NCBI RefSeq assembly: GCF_047511655.1
Contig: NC_133395.1
Span: 147,240,318 to 147,304,317 of the forward strand
Length of the DNA stretch: 64,000 nucleotides
Origin: Castor canadensis
Lineage: Eukaryota > Chordata > Mammalia > Rodentia > Castoridae
Reading direction: 5' to 3'
This document shows positions 23,266 through 34,962 of this stretch, one piece after another. Made by a program: the position numbers and the translations under genes. How positions within the stretch are numbered: the first letter of the stretch is position 1; the number at the start of each line of letters is the position of its first letter. The notes beneath the pieces are model-generated. The model searched no databases and had not been told where the DNA came from. It saw only the letters and a list, made by a program, of their open reading frames with translations.

Positions 23266-25621
23266 TTACTAATTAAGATTGTTTCCTACTAATCAAGCAT
23301 GTTTTAAATCTACCTCATGGCAGAAGTTGCACAGAGCTTAGTTGTATCTGTACAAACAAGTGTGATTATCGGTCCTAATGATTCACAGACATCAATTGCT
23401 TCATTCTGCTGTCTGTGGTAAAAGAATTTTTGGATTAAAAACCTAAGTTGCATCAGTTCATGCAGTAATTCCTCTGTGTGTTCTGTGCCAGCATCTTTTG
23501 CTGCATGTTTTGTTCTTCTTGTCCTGCGGTGTATGTACCAAAAAGCACAGATGTTCATGCACACAGACCTCTTCTGAAAAAGCTGCTTTTTGCTGTCTGT
23601 ACAACTGTAGGCTTATGCTTCTTTTGAGGATTTTATCATAGTTCTCCATTGGAACCTGGCATGTATAATTAATGGAAACCATCAGCTGCCATATTATCTC
23701 TGTAATAACAGCTCTTCCCACCCCTCAGATGTTCAAAGACTTGTGTCTTACAGCTCCTTTTCAGGAGCTTGGCTTTACTGTCTGGAAGCATTTTCTTGTT
23801 AATTCTGTTGGTGTTCATTGAGTTTCTTTGACCTGTGAGTTTAAATTGTCTTCCCATTTGAAGCTTTTCAATCACATTAAACTACTTTCTGCCTTCCCTC
23901 CCTTGCACCTCCTTTTACACTCAGAGCCCCCGACATGGTGGTGGACGTTCCTGGAGCTTCTCATGACGTCTGTCCTGTGAAGTGTGCTCCATGTTGTACA
24001 CTTCTATTGCTGAACATCTGTTCAGGTTCACTGGGACAGTGTCTGCTGCCATGTCTGTTTTCTCCATTGCAGTTTCATAGTGAACATCACCATTTTCATG
24101 CCTGGTGTTCCAGCTGGCCCTTTAAAGTTGCTTTTTGAAATGATTTGGACAAAGTATAAATATAGCATGAAGTTCCCACATACCTTTCTTGTAGCTTCCT
24201 CATCCTTGACATGTTATGTAACCACAGCTTCATGATCAAAACTGAGACATTAATATTGATTCATGACCAATACATAAAACTGTTTCCTAATCGTCCACAA
24301 AGTGTCACGTTCCCATTCTGGCATTCAAGTGAGGGTGTGCATTTCACTTAGCTGCAGTGTCCCCACACTCTGCTCCAATTAGCGACAGTTCCGGCCTCAG
24401 TCTTCTTCCCTTTCCAAAGTTGTCCCTTTCACTCACTCTAGACTCTTCTCCAGTGGGTCTGCCTGGTGGTTTCTAATGATTAAACAGACGTGGTGCATGC
24501 TTTGCAAGACCCCCAGAGAAGCGTGGTGCCCCTCTCAACCCATCCCATCAGTGGTCATGTGATATCAGTTTGTTTAATACTGGTGTCATCGCTGATTTTC
24601 CCATGAGGTGTGTTCTTTTCCCACTGTAAAGCCTCTTATTCTCTTTGCAATGAGTAATAAGCATCTCCAGACAGGACTCTGGGATGAAAGAGCAGCTGGT
24701 TTCTCACCTCGCTGTTCCACAGCAGTTCTGCACCCACACAGCTCTGGCCTGCAGCACTTGAGACAGCAGTTCTCACCTGCTATGGGCTTTCCAGTTCTCG
24801 TGTCCCCTCCCTGGTTGGGAACTGGAACTCATGGTGAGGAAAACCTTCCTTCCTCCAGTTACACATTGATTAAATTACTTAATTATGGAAGTATGGGCTC
24901 ATAGGCATTTGTTTTATGCCATGGCATAATCCAAAGCTATAATTGCTTGTTCTGTTTCTCAGATTGTCCCAACTTTGGCCACAGGGTAGTCATTCAACCT
25001 TTTAAAAAAATATAGTGTTTATTTTTAAATAATAGATTCATACAAAATTGCAGAGCAGCGACTTAAAACACCCTTCCTCTAGTTCCCTACTTTAAACCTT
25101 TCACTGCACCGTGAGATGGGCTGGGGCTGACAGATCAAACAGCAGACGCCGAGGAGCTGAAACAACAGTTCTAGGAGCTGCGATCAAGAGGAAGGTTTGC
25201 TTCTGTGACCTCTCTCCTTGGCTTGCAGATTGCCGCCTACTTGCCAGGTCATCTCCCATTCTGCTCTCTGAGTGTTGTCTCTGTTCTACATCAGGCAAGG
25301 ACAAACCCATGTGCCCTCACTTTATCTGAATTGCCTCTTAAATGGCCCCATCTCCAAACACAGTCACAGTCTCAGGTACTGGAGGTTAGGTTTTTGGCAC
25401 AGAAGGGTTGAAAGGAAGTCGCTCAGCCCATAGGAACATGGATGACCACTGAGACATTGACGATGTACAACACTAAAGACTGACCTGGGCTTCGTGTGGA
25501 TCTCATCACTTCCTACATTATGTTCTCCTGTTGTTTTTAGATCCAGTCCACACATCCTATCATATGCCGTGTTCTCATCTCCTGTGGTCTACAATGGTAT
25601 GTCCATCTTTCTTAGCTTTCA

Positions 25622-25705
25622 TGATCTTTTGGCAGCACTGGGGTTTGAACTCAGGGCTTCATGCTAGTGAGTCAGCTGCTCTAGTGCTTGAGCCACACCT
25701 CAAGA
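25622..25705 (-). repeat. ID-like SINE
   Basis: Complement of an ID-like element: cagcactggggtttgaactcagggcttcatgctagtg, then gtgcttgagccacacc. Confidence 0.75.
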
Positions 25706-25857
25706 TCGTTCATGATCTTGATGGTAACAAATCATGTATAATCAAAATTTTATCCCTACTGAACAGCCATGCCCTATTGCCCCTGATCTCAGCCCCTAGC
25801 AACCAACTCTATACTCCATGAGTTTGACCATTTTTAGATCTCTCATACAAATGAGGG

Positions 25858-25987
25858 TGGCTCTCTCCCTCTCTCTCTCTCTCCCTCCCCCTCTACCTCT
25901 CTCCCTCCCCTCTCTCTTTCCCTCCCCCCTTTTCCCTACCTCCCTTCCTCTCCCTCCCTCCCTCTCCCTCCCTCCTCTCCCTCCCTG
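25858..25987. repeat. Polypyrimidine (CT/CCCT)n tract
   Basis: About 130 bases are nearly all C and T on the plus strand, with ctctct and ccctccct units. It lies directly against the SINE that starts near 25,992. The long frame at 25,818-26,216 is an artefact of this tract. Confidence 0.95.
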
Positions 25988-25991
25988 CCTA

Positions 25992-26170
25992 CCTGGGTTT
26001 GAGCTCAGGGTCTTCAGCTTGCTAGGCAGGAGCTATCCACTTGAGCCATTGCTCCAGCCATTTTTTTTTGCTTTAGTTATTTTCCGGATAGAGCCTTACA
26101 CTTTTTGCCTGGAATCAGCCTCCTACCTACACCACTCTCTGCATAGCTGGGATTTCAGACATGTGTCACC
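25992..26170 (-). repeat. B1+ID composite SINE (partial)
   Basis: Complement of an ID tail (gggtttgagctcagggtcttcagcttgctaggcagg ... cacttgagccattgctccagcc), then a complementary B1-like body to about 26,170. The outer part of the body is missing. Confidence 0.7.
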
Positions 26171-28687
26171 AGATCCAGTCAAGATGTCCTTCTTTTTAAA
26201 GACTGAGTTTCTTTAACCATTCATCTTCCTATGAACATGAGGTATTTCTATATCTTTGTTGGTAATGCTGTCATGAACATAAAAGTAATCAGATCTCCTA
26301 GAGATCACAATTTCAATTCACTTGGTCATGTACCCAGAAGGGGCATGGATAGCACACATGGTAACTCAACTTACAATTTTTGAGACACTTAAAAGCTTGT
26401 TTCAATGTCATGTGGAATTCACCATTTCACCTTCTCATAATGGTATGCAAGGATTGGATGTTCTCCATAATTTCACAGCAACTGTTAGGTTTTGATTTTG
26501 TTTTTTGTTTGCAGCTATTCTAAGATGTAGGTGGTATCTCATTGTGACTTGGACTTGCACTTTCTGCTGATTGGTCAGAGTAGCTTTTTCTCTCAGTTCT
26601 TCTTGTCTTTCCCCAGCGCTGATGACTGTTTTGTCACCAGCCTTGAGGTGACCTCTCAAATTTGCCAGATGTGTGACTTGCAGATACCCTGTCCTGTGTC
26701 ACAGCTCCTCCTCACTGCTGGTTTCCCCTCCCTGTGTAGAATTCTGCTCTGGTTACCTGTTCTTGTGGTGCAGAGTCCAGCACATCCTTGCCATTGTCCC
26801 TGGGAGGCACTTTCTCCCTGTGCGCTCTGCTAAGATTTTTGTATATTCAGCTTCACGTTAATCCATTTTGAGCTGTTTAGTGTTTGGTGTAAGATAAGGG
26901 TCCACTTTCATTTTTTTCCTGGGTGGATATCCAGTTTCCCCTGCACCATTGGTGGAAGAGACTGCCCTTGCCCAGTTGTGTATTTGAACAACTTTGTCAA
27001 GAAGATCTCTTGACCGTGTTTGTGTTGGATTATTCTGGGGTTTTCTATTGTCTTCTGGTTACTGACACGTTGTCACTCTGCCTGTGCCATAGTGATTAAA
27101 TTATGCTGTCTTTGTAAGGTTCTCAAGTCAAGTGTGATGGCTTTCACTTGGTTCTTCACCAAGATTACTGTTGCTATTCAGGGTCTTTTATGGTTCCATA
27201 TGGATTTAAGAATGGTTTTTCCTGTTTCTGTACAAAATGATATCGGGGTTTTGATAAAGACTGCATTGAATCTGCAGATCTCTTTGAAAGATTGTGGACA
27301 GTTAAACAGTATTCTTCCAATCCAGGGGCACTGAATGTCCTTCCAGTTATTTTTATCTATTTTCACTTCTTCTATCAATGTACTGTTGTTTTTAGAGCAC
27401 AACCTTTCACCAACCTGGTTCAGTTTAGACCCACATAGTTTATTCAGTTGATGCTATTGTAAATGGGATTGGTCTTTTAAATTTCCTTCCAAACTCTTTG
27501 CTGTTAACGTAAAGACATGAAATTTATATTCTGTATTTTGGTTCTTTCTGCAACTTTTCCTAAATTCACTTAATTATCCTAGCTGTATTTTGTGGCATTT
27601 TTAGTGTTTCAACATATATGATCCTGTCATCTGAGAAATTATCTGAGATAATTTCACTGCTTCCTATCAATTTAGATGTGTTTTATTTCTTTTTCTTATC
27701 TAAGTGCTCTGGCAAGGGCTGCTAGTACTGCGTTGAACAGAAGGGATGTAAGTGGTCATTCCTGACATGCTCCTGGTTGGAGAAGGAAATAATTCAGGTT
27801 TTTCATCTGATGATGTCATCTGGGGAATTTTTGTATATGGCTTAGTTCTATTCAGGAAGATTATGCCTATACTTATTTTGTTGAGCATTTTAGTTATGAA
27901 AGGGTGTTGAGTTTGTGAAGTGCTTTCTTTGCATCTGTTCGGTGATCATATAATTTAAATTCTTCATTGAGTGAATGTTGTATGCCAAATTAATTGATTG
28001 GCATATGCTGGGGCATGATTTTACCCCAGAGATAAATCCCACTTCTTTATGGTGTGTGACCTTTCTAATGTACTGCTGAATTCAGCGTGCCAGTACTTCA
28101 TCCAGGACCATCCATCGATGGCCATCACGTTATTGTCCTACAGTATTCTTTGCTAGTCACATCTTTTCTGGTTTGGTATGTGAGTGATGCTGCCTCATAA
28201 GGAGAGACTGGCAGTGTTTCCTCTTCCTCTATTTTTGGAAGAGGTTCAGAAGGTTCTGCGATAATTCTTCAAACATTTGGTAGATTTCAGCCATAAAGTC
28301 ACCTACCCTGGACTTTGTTGTAAGGTTTTGAGTTATTGGTTCTGTCTTACTCCTTATTGGTCTGTTTAAGTTTTTACTTCTTCATGATTTAGCTTTGTTT
28401 GCTTGTAGTCTCTTTTGATTCTGTGGTATCAGTGGTAATGTTTCCTCTTTCATTTCTGATTCTATTTGTGTTCTCTTTTCTTAGACATTCTACCCAAAAG
28501 ATTGTCAATTTTGTTTACCTTGCCAAAAATGAATACTTCATTTAAATTCACTGTTGAGGGAATTTAACAGTGTCATGTTATATCCTTATTTATTTCTGAT
28601 TTGATCTTTATTATTTCCTTTTGTATGCTGACTTAGTGCCTTAATTTTTTTCTAGGTATTTGAGGTGGTTTGATGCTTCTTTCCCTT

Positions 28688-31600
28688 TTTTTTTTTCTTA
28701 TTCATTTATTCACATGTGCATACACTGTTTGCGTCATTTCTCCCCCGACCCCCTACCCCCATCCTGTCTTCCCCCCACCCCCTGTCGCTTCGAGGCAGAA
28801 CCTGTTCTGCCTTTATCTCTAATTTTGTTGAAGAGAAGACATAAGCATAGTAAGAAAGACAAAGCATTTTTGCTAGTTGAGTTAAGGATAGATATACAGA
28901 GAGATTCCTAGCATTGCTTCCATGTACAAATGTGTTACAACCCAGGTTGATTCATCTCTAACTGATCTTCACACTGGTTCCAGATCCCCTTCTCGTGTTG
29001 ACCTCTGTCACTTTAAGGTTTCCATATTAGTTCCTCTAGAGTGGGGACATCAAAAGCTTTCATGTTTTGGGCTTTTTACCTATTCCTATATCTCCTGTAT
29101 GTGCTCTCTCCTTATCATGTGACCCAAGTCCAACAACATTGCTGTATTTGCCCTAGATCTAAAGTCCACATATGAGGGAGAACATATGATTTTTGGTTCT
29201 GGGCCTGGCTAACCTCACTCAGAATGATGTTCTCCAGTTCCATCCATTTACCTGCAAATGATAAGATTTCATTCTTCTTCATGGCTGAGTAGAATTCCAT
29301 TGTGTACAAGTACCACATTTTCTTAATCCATTCATCAGTGGTGGGGCATCTTGGTTGTTTCCATAACTTGGCTATTGTGAACAGTGCTGTAATAAACATG
29401 GGTGTGCAGGTGCCTCTGGAGTAACCTGTGTCGCATTCCTTTGGGTACATCCCTAGGAGTGGGATTGCTGGATCATATGGCAGGTCTATGTTTAGATTTT
29501 TAAGAAGTCTACAAATTTTTTTCCAGAGTGGTTGCACCAGCTTGCATTCCCACCAACAGTGTAAGAGGGTTCATTTTTCCCCACATCCTTGCCAACACCT
29601 GTTGTTGGTGGTGTTGCTGATGATGGCTATTCTAACAGGGGTGAGGTGGAATCTTAGTGCGGTTTTAATTTGCATTTCCTTTATGGCTAGAGATGGTGAG
29701 CATTTTTTTTCATGTGTTTTTTGGCCATTTGAATTTCTTCTTTTGAGAAAGTTCTGTTTAGTTCAGTTGCCCATTTCTTTATTGGTTCATTGATTTTGGG
29801 AGAGTTTAGTTTTTTTAGTTCCCTGTATATTCTGGTTATCATTCTTTGTCTGATGTGTAGCTGGCAAATATTTTCTCCCACTCTGTGGGTAGTCTCTTCA
29901 CTTTAGAGCCCATTTCTTTTGTTGTGCAGAAGCTTTTTAATTTTATGAAGTTCCATTTGTCCATTCTTTCTCTTAGTTGCTGGACTGCTGAGGTTCTACT
30001 GAGGAAGTCCTTGCCTATACCTATTACTTCCAGTGTTTCCTGCTCCTTCCTGTACTAACTTCAGAGTTTCGGGTCTGATATTAAGGTCCTTGATCCATTT
30101 TGACTTGATATTAGTACAGGGTGATAAACATGAATTTAGTTTCAGTTTCTTGCAGATGGATAACCACTTTTCCCAGCAGTTTTTGTTGAAGAGGCTGTCT
30201 TTTCTCCATCGTATATTTTTGGCACCTTTGTCAAAGAGAAGTTGGTTATAGTTGTGTGGATTCATATCCGGGTCCTCTATTCTGTTCCACTGTCTTCATG
30301 TCTGTTTTTGTGCCAGTACCATGCTGTTTTTATTGCTCTTGCTTTGTAATATAGTTTGAAGTCAGGTATTGTGATACCTCCAGCATTGCTCTTTTTGCTG
30401 AGTATTGCCTTGGCTATTCATGGTCTTTTGTGTTTCCAAATGAACATTAGGGTAGATTTTCCAATCTCTGTGATGAAAGTCATTGGGATTTTGATGGGAA
30501 TTGTGTTAAACAGGTAGATTGCTTTTGGTAAGATAGCCATTTTTACTATGTTGATTCTGCTAATCCATGAGCATGAGAGATCTCTCCACCTTCTGTAGTC
30601 TTCCTCGATCTCTTTCTTCAGGGGTTTGTAGTTCTCCTTGTTGAGGTCCTTCACATCCTTTGTTAAGTTTACTCCAGGTATTTGATTTTTTTTTGAGGCT
30701 ATTGTAAATGGAATTGTTTTCCTATGTTCTTTCTCAGTTTGTTTTGTTGTTAGTGTATAGAAAAGCTAATGATTTTTGTAAGTTGATTTTGTATCCTGCC
30801 ACCTTGTTGTAGCTGTTTATGTTGTCTAGGAGTTTTTGGGTAGAGTTTTTTGGGTCTTTAAGGTATAGGATCATGTCATCTGCAAATAGGGACATTTTGA
30901 CAGTTTCTTTACCTATTTGTATTCCTTTTATTCCCTCTTCTTGCCTTATTGCTCTGGCTAGGAATTCCAGTACCATGTTGAATAGGAGTGGGGGTAGTGG
31001 ATACCCTTGTCTTGTTCCTGGTTGTAGAGGAAATGGTTTCAGTTTTTCACCATTAAGTATGATGTTGGCTATAGGTTTGTCATATATAGCCTTTACAATG
31101 TTGAAGCACTTTCCTTCTATTCCTAGTTTTCTTAGGGCTTTTATCATAAAGTGGTGTTGGATCTTGTCGAAGGATTTTTCTGCATCTATTGAGATGATCA
31201 AGTGGTTTTTGTCTTTGCTTCTATTAATGTACTATATTACATTTATAGATTTGCGTATGTTGAACCACCCCTGCATCACTGGGAGGAAGCCGACATGATC
31301 ATGGTGGATGATCTTTCTGAACTGTTGTTGGATTTGGTTTGCCATCGATGTTCATTGAGGATATTGGCCTATACTTCTCCTTTTTGGAGAGGTCTTTGTC
31401 TGGTTTTGGGATGAGAGTAATATTGGCTTCATAAAATGTGTTAGGCAGTTTTCCTTCCCTTTTATTTCATGGAACAGTTTAAGGAGGTTCTTCTTTAAAC
31501 GTCTGATAGAATTCAGCAGAGAATCCATCAGGTCCTGGACTTTTCTTTTTTGGGAGACTCTTTATTGCTGCTTCAATTTCATTTTGTGTTACAGATCTAT

Positions 31601-31727
31601 TCAGGTGATTTAACATCCTCTTGGTTCAGTTTTGGATGATCATAAGTATCTAGAAATCCATCCATTTCTTCAAGATTTTCAAATATATTAGAATATAGGT
31701 TCTCAAAGTAGTCTCTGATGATTTTTC
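28688..31727 (-). mobile_element. Younger 5'-truncated L1 inserted in an old L1
   Basis: Starts with oligo(T) and minus-strand 3' UTR, then ORF2 C-terminus (frame 29,115-29,537, ending near the LDLG-type tail) and on through the RT domain (frame 30,734-31,201 with [24 protein letters not shown] and FADDMILYL). It matches the full-length L1 from about 37,440 to 40,520, the expected length. ORF2 is broken by several stops and frameshifts. The older L1 is collinear on both sides of the insertion. Confidence 0.92.
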
Positions 31728-33494
31728 CTTTTTAATGTAGGATTGCTCTGCTGCAATCTTCCCCTTTATTACTACTTTTGTTGCACCTCTGTTTGGCTTT
31801 GTTGAACTTTGTTTGTTTCTTTCTCTTGAGAAATTTTGTGAATTGACTTGTGATTCCTTCCTTGCCCATTCCTTGTTCAAAAGTGTCATTTTTGAACATA
31901 TTCGTGAATTTGCAGTTTTTTCTCTGGCATTTGTATTTAGCAGAATTCTGCTGTGGAATAAAAGATAACTCGGTATGCCTTCATTCTTGTTGAATTTGTC
32001 AAGACCTGTTTTGTGTTTTTTCCTGAGTGTTACATCATATGCACATCAGAGTAGCATGCACTCTGCCATTGTTGGAAGGATGCCCTGCCCATGTCTGTTA
32101 GTCCCTCGGCCCACAGCATGGTTCACACCTGCTCTTTGCTCACTGGTTCTGTCTACATGTGCTATATGGAAGTAGGGTGCTGATTCGCTTGCTATAATTA
32201 CTTTGTTGTACATTTGTCTCTGCAGCTTTTTACTCAACATCTGATTTGCTGAAATAAGGATGTGTACCCATGCTCTTTTTTCACGTGTAATATCTTTTTA
32301 CATCCCATCACTCTCAGCCTCGGTGTGTCCTGATATCTCACGAGGCAGTGGCAGTCAACACACATGATTTTAATAAATGATCTGCTCGTCACCCTCTATC
32401 ATTTGACTAGGGAGTTTAATTCAACCACATTTAGTGTAACTTATTGTTGTCGTTTCAACATTTCTGTCCTGTAACTCTCCATCCCTCTTTTATTCTCTTG
32501 GTGCATTCATGTCTGACTCATTTTGTAGATAGGTGCTTGAATACTTTCTTTCTTCTGTGTTTTTTCTATAGTTTTTTTTTTGTGATTACACTGAGTTTAC
32601 ATAAAACATTTCCTATTTATAACATTCTATTTTAAGCTAATTATCTCAACTTCAGACATCACATTATACACTTTAAACTCTTTTACTCCCATGCTTTGTT
32701 AGTGATGTCACAATTTGTGTATTTTACAGTTGCCTGTCCATTAACAATTTTTGTATGTATTCTTGTTATTAATTCTCTTTTATGTTTTATACTAAAATTA
32801 AAAGTGACGCACACCTCTATTTAGTATCTCAGCACTCCACGTTTGTCTGCAGATTCATGTTTTCAGTAAGCTTTTTGCTTCTACATGCTTTCACGTTCCC
32901 ATTGAGTGTCATTTCAGTTCAACTAGAAGATAGAGGTTTAGCATTTTATCATGGCTGGCCTCATGGGATTGGCTCCCCCAGATTTTGTTTATCTGGGAAA
33001 ATTGTTAATCCTCCTTCATTTTGAAGGGCAGTTGAACAAAATATTCTGAGATGTTAGCTTTTTCTTTCACCACTGAATGTGTCCTTCTTTTCTGCAGAGT
33101 TTCTGTGAGATGTCCACTCATGGTCCTGTAGGGGTCCCTTCTCTGTGATGAGTCACTTTTTCTTGCTGCTTTCAAAATTCCCCCACTGTCTTTGATTTTT
33201 GACAAATTGATAATACTACAGATGGATGTAAACTTCTTTGCTTAATACTTTTTGGAGATTTGGGGGCTTCTAGAATCTGGATATCCATTTCTATCCCCAG
33301 AGTGAGGAAATTTACATCAATTTCATTGAATAAATTTTCTGCCAAGTTTTCCCTCTTTTATTTCTGGGATTACCAAAAATTGCATATAGGTTCATGTGAC
33401 CCATAGGCCCCATAGTCTCTCTTCACACTGTTTAGTTCTTTTTAACTTTTACTCCCAAATAATTTCAAATGGCCTGTCTCCAAGCTCACCAATT

Positions 33495-34265
33495 CTAATT
33501 CTGTTTAATTAAGACTGATGTCACGAGTTGCCGGCGCCCAGACGGCTTGGGAAGATGTGGACCAGGTGAGCATTGCGGTACCGCAGTACTCCCACAGACA
33601 AGCCTGAGCCAGAGCAGCATAGCCCCCTGGACAGACTGACCTCCACCTGGGGAAAAAAGAGAAACTGAGTAATAAGCAATAAGAGCAATAAAGACAGCAG
33701 GAAAGAGGGTGGGGTGCACTGAGCGCCAAAGATTGGGGGAAGGGAATCCTTCCCGGGACTGTAAATAAACAAGCCGGGCGGGCAGAAGAGGTTTTGGCGG
33801 GAGCAGGGGCAGGGTGCATGCCCAACAACCAGGAGCGGGAAAGCTGGTGAGAGTGGTGGAGAGAGGAAAACTCCACAGGAGAGCAGGGAAGACCCACTTC
33901 CCACGTGAACTGTAAATAAACATGGTGGCTGGTAGGAGCAGCAGCACCGCCCAGTAATCAGGAGCAGGAAAGCTTGTGAAAGTGGAGGTGGGAGGAGAAC
34001 TGCACAGGAGAGGGGGGAAGACCCACCTCCAACATGAACTGTAAATAAACACGCAGGCCCGAGAATGCGGGTGCAGTGTCACCTTTCCCAGTGTGCGTGG
34101 AAAGGGGAAAGCTTGTAGCAGAGGCTCCCACACAGGAGAACTGAGCAAACAAAGCCTGTGGGGCCAGGTGAGTGCTAAGCTCACCCCTGAGATCTGCATA
34201 AATAAAGCCTCCAGCAACAGCAGGCTGACAGCAGCGGGCAGGCAAGCCACAGCTGCAGATACCAT
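33495..34265 (-). other. 256-codon antisense ORF over the L1 5' UTR
   Basis: On the minus strand an ATG-initiated frame of 256 codons spans essentially the whole promoter region and ends just outside the element. Its first residues are strongly hydrophobic (VSAAVACLPAAVSLLLLEAL), signal-peptide-like, followed by repeated blocks produced by the tandem units. Two other minus frames of 130 and 127 codons overlap it, so low stop density may be a property of the composition. Primate L1 is known to carry an antisense ORF0 in its 5' UTR; any equivalence here is only positional. I recognise no protein family. Confidence 0.3.
33680..34210 (+). promoter_or_regulatory. L1 5' UTR with monomer-like tandem units
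   Basis: The marker actgtaaataaac starts at 33,758, 33,909 and 34,038 (spacings 151 and 129 bp). Each is followed by related sequence with caggagcrggaaagctkgtga, aaaactccacaggagag-like and gggaagacccac blocks. A fourth, weaker unit (gcataaataaagcc) lies at about 34,195. In mouse L1, tandem 5' monomers act as promoter units; a similar role here is inferred. The GTAAATA and ATAAACA words resemble forkhead-factor sites. Confidence 0.7.
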
Positions 34266-34570
34266 TCTCAGAACTGTCTCCAGACTTTTTTTTTTTTTCT
34301 TTGTCGCCCTACCTTTGATGACAGAACAACTGAATTATACCTGCAAGCTGAAAAACTTACTGAAACTGTATTGCATTTGAAGTTGGGACACTTGGTGAGG
34401 CTTTTTTTTTGTGCGTGTGTGTGTAGTTTTGTTCTACTTTATGCGTCCCCTTTGATGAGACAACTACAGAACAGAACAACATCTGAGGCACCGTCTCCAG
34501 GATTGGAGACTGAGCTGGACACCCAAATTATTAAGACTGAAACTTCATTGCATTTGAACTTGGAGGTTTT
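34255..34570 (+). repeat. Duplicated block in the L1 5' UTR
   Basis: Two related blocks, about 34,260-34,390 and 34,440-34,570, share ctgtctccag, tttgatgaca/gagacaact, actgaaact and ttgcatttgaa-ttgg in the same general arrangement. They probably arose by an internal duplication downstream of the promoter units. Confidence 0.5.
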
Positions 34571-34962
34571 TTGGTTTTTTGTTTTTTTTAAATTTTCTAT
34601 TTTTTCATTTTATTTTAATACATTTTTATATATAGATTTTTCTTTCATTTACTTATTTTTTATTTTTATTCTTATCTTTTTTTTATTTTTGATTTTCAAT
34701 TCTCTCTCTGTCTCTCTAATGTCTGTTCAGCTTACTGCCGATTAGTACACTAAAGCTCCCTGTTTATACCTTTGAAACGCTCTTGTCTGATACCTTGTTC
34801 TATTTTCTCCTTCCGGTCTGTGTATTTGTTTTTCCCATTTCTTTAACTTCTTGCTTTCCATCTCAGCTCACCCTTCCATTCTAAATATTACCATTGTTAT
34901 TATTACAAGCTAGAAAATACTTAATTGCACACAGTACAGGGACAGTAACAACACCAAGGACA

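Larger units (their letters stand above)
24140..33510 (-). mobile_element. Old L1 relic, split by a young L1 and SINEs
   Basis: Antisense L1 sequence can be followed in order. It starts with 3' UTR-like sequence (24,140-25,850) and ORF2 C-terminal phrases (26,200-27,500; the minus frame 27,178-27,402 contains WNHKRP). RT and upstream ORF2 follow (27,500-28,680 and 31,728-31,900), with the ttttaatgtagg and gttcaaaagtgt phrases typical of old L1. Older 5' sequence continues to about 33,510. All frames are broken. The 24,140-26,200 part is the least certain. Confidence 0.6.

Noticed and set aside
25818..26216. 132-codon plus-strand frame rich in Ser, Leu and Pro
   Set aside because: It is produced by the polypyrimidine tract and the adjoining SINE, not by a gene.
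33758..34050. CRISPR-like array in the repeated units
   Set aside because: Units are 129-151 bp, imperfect and part of an L1 5' UTR in a mammalian genome.
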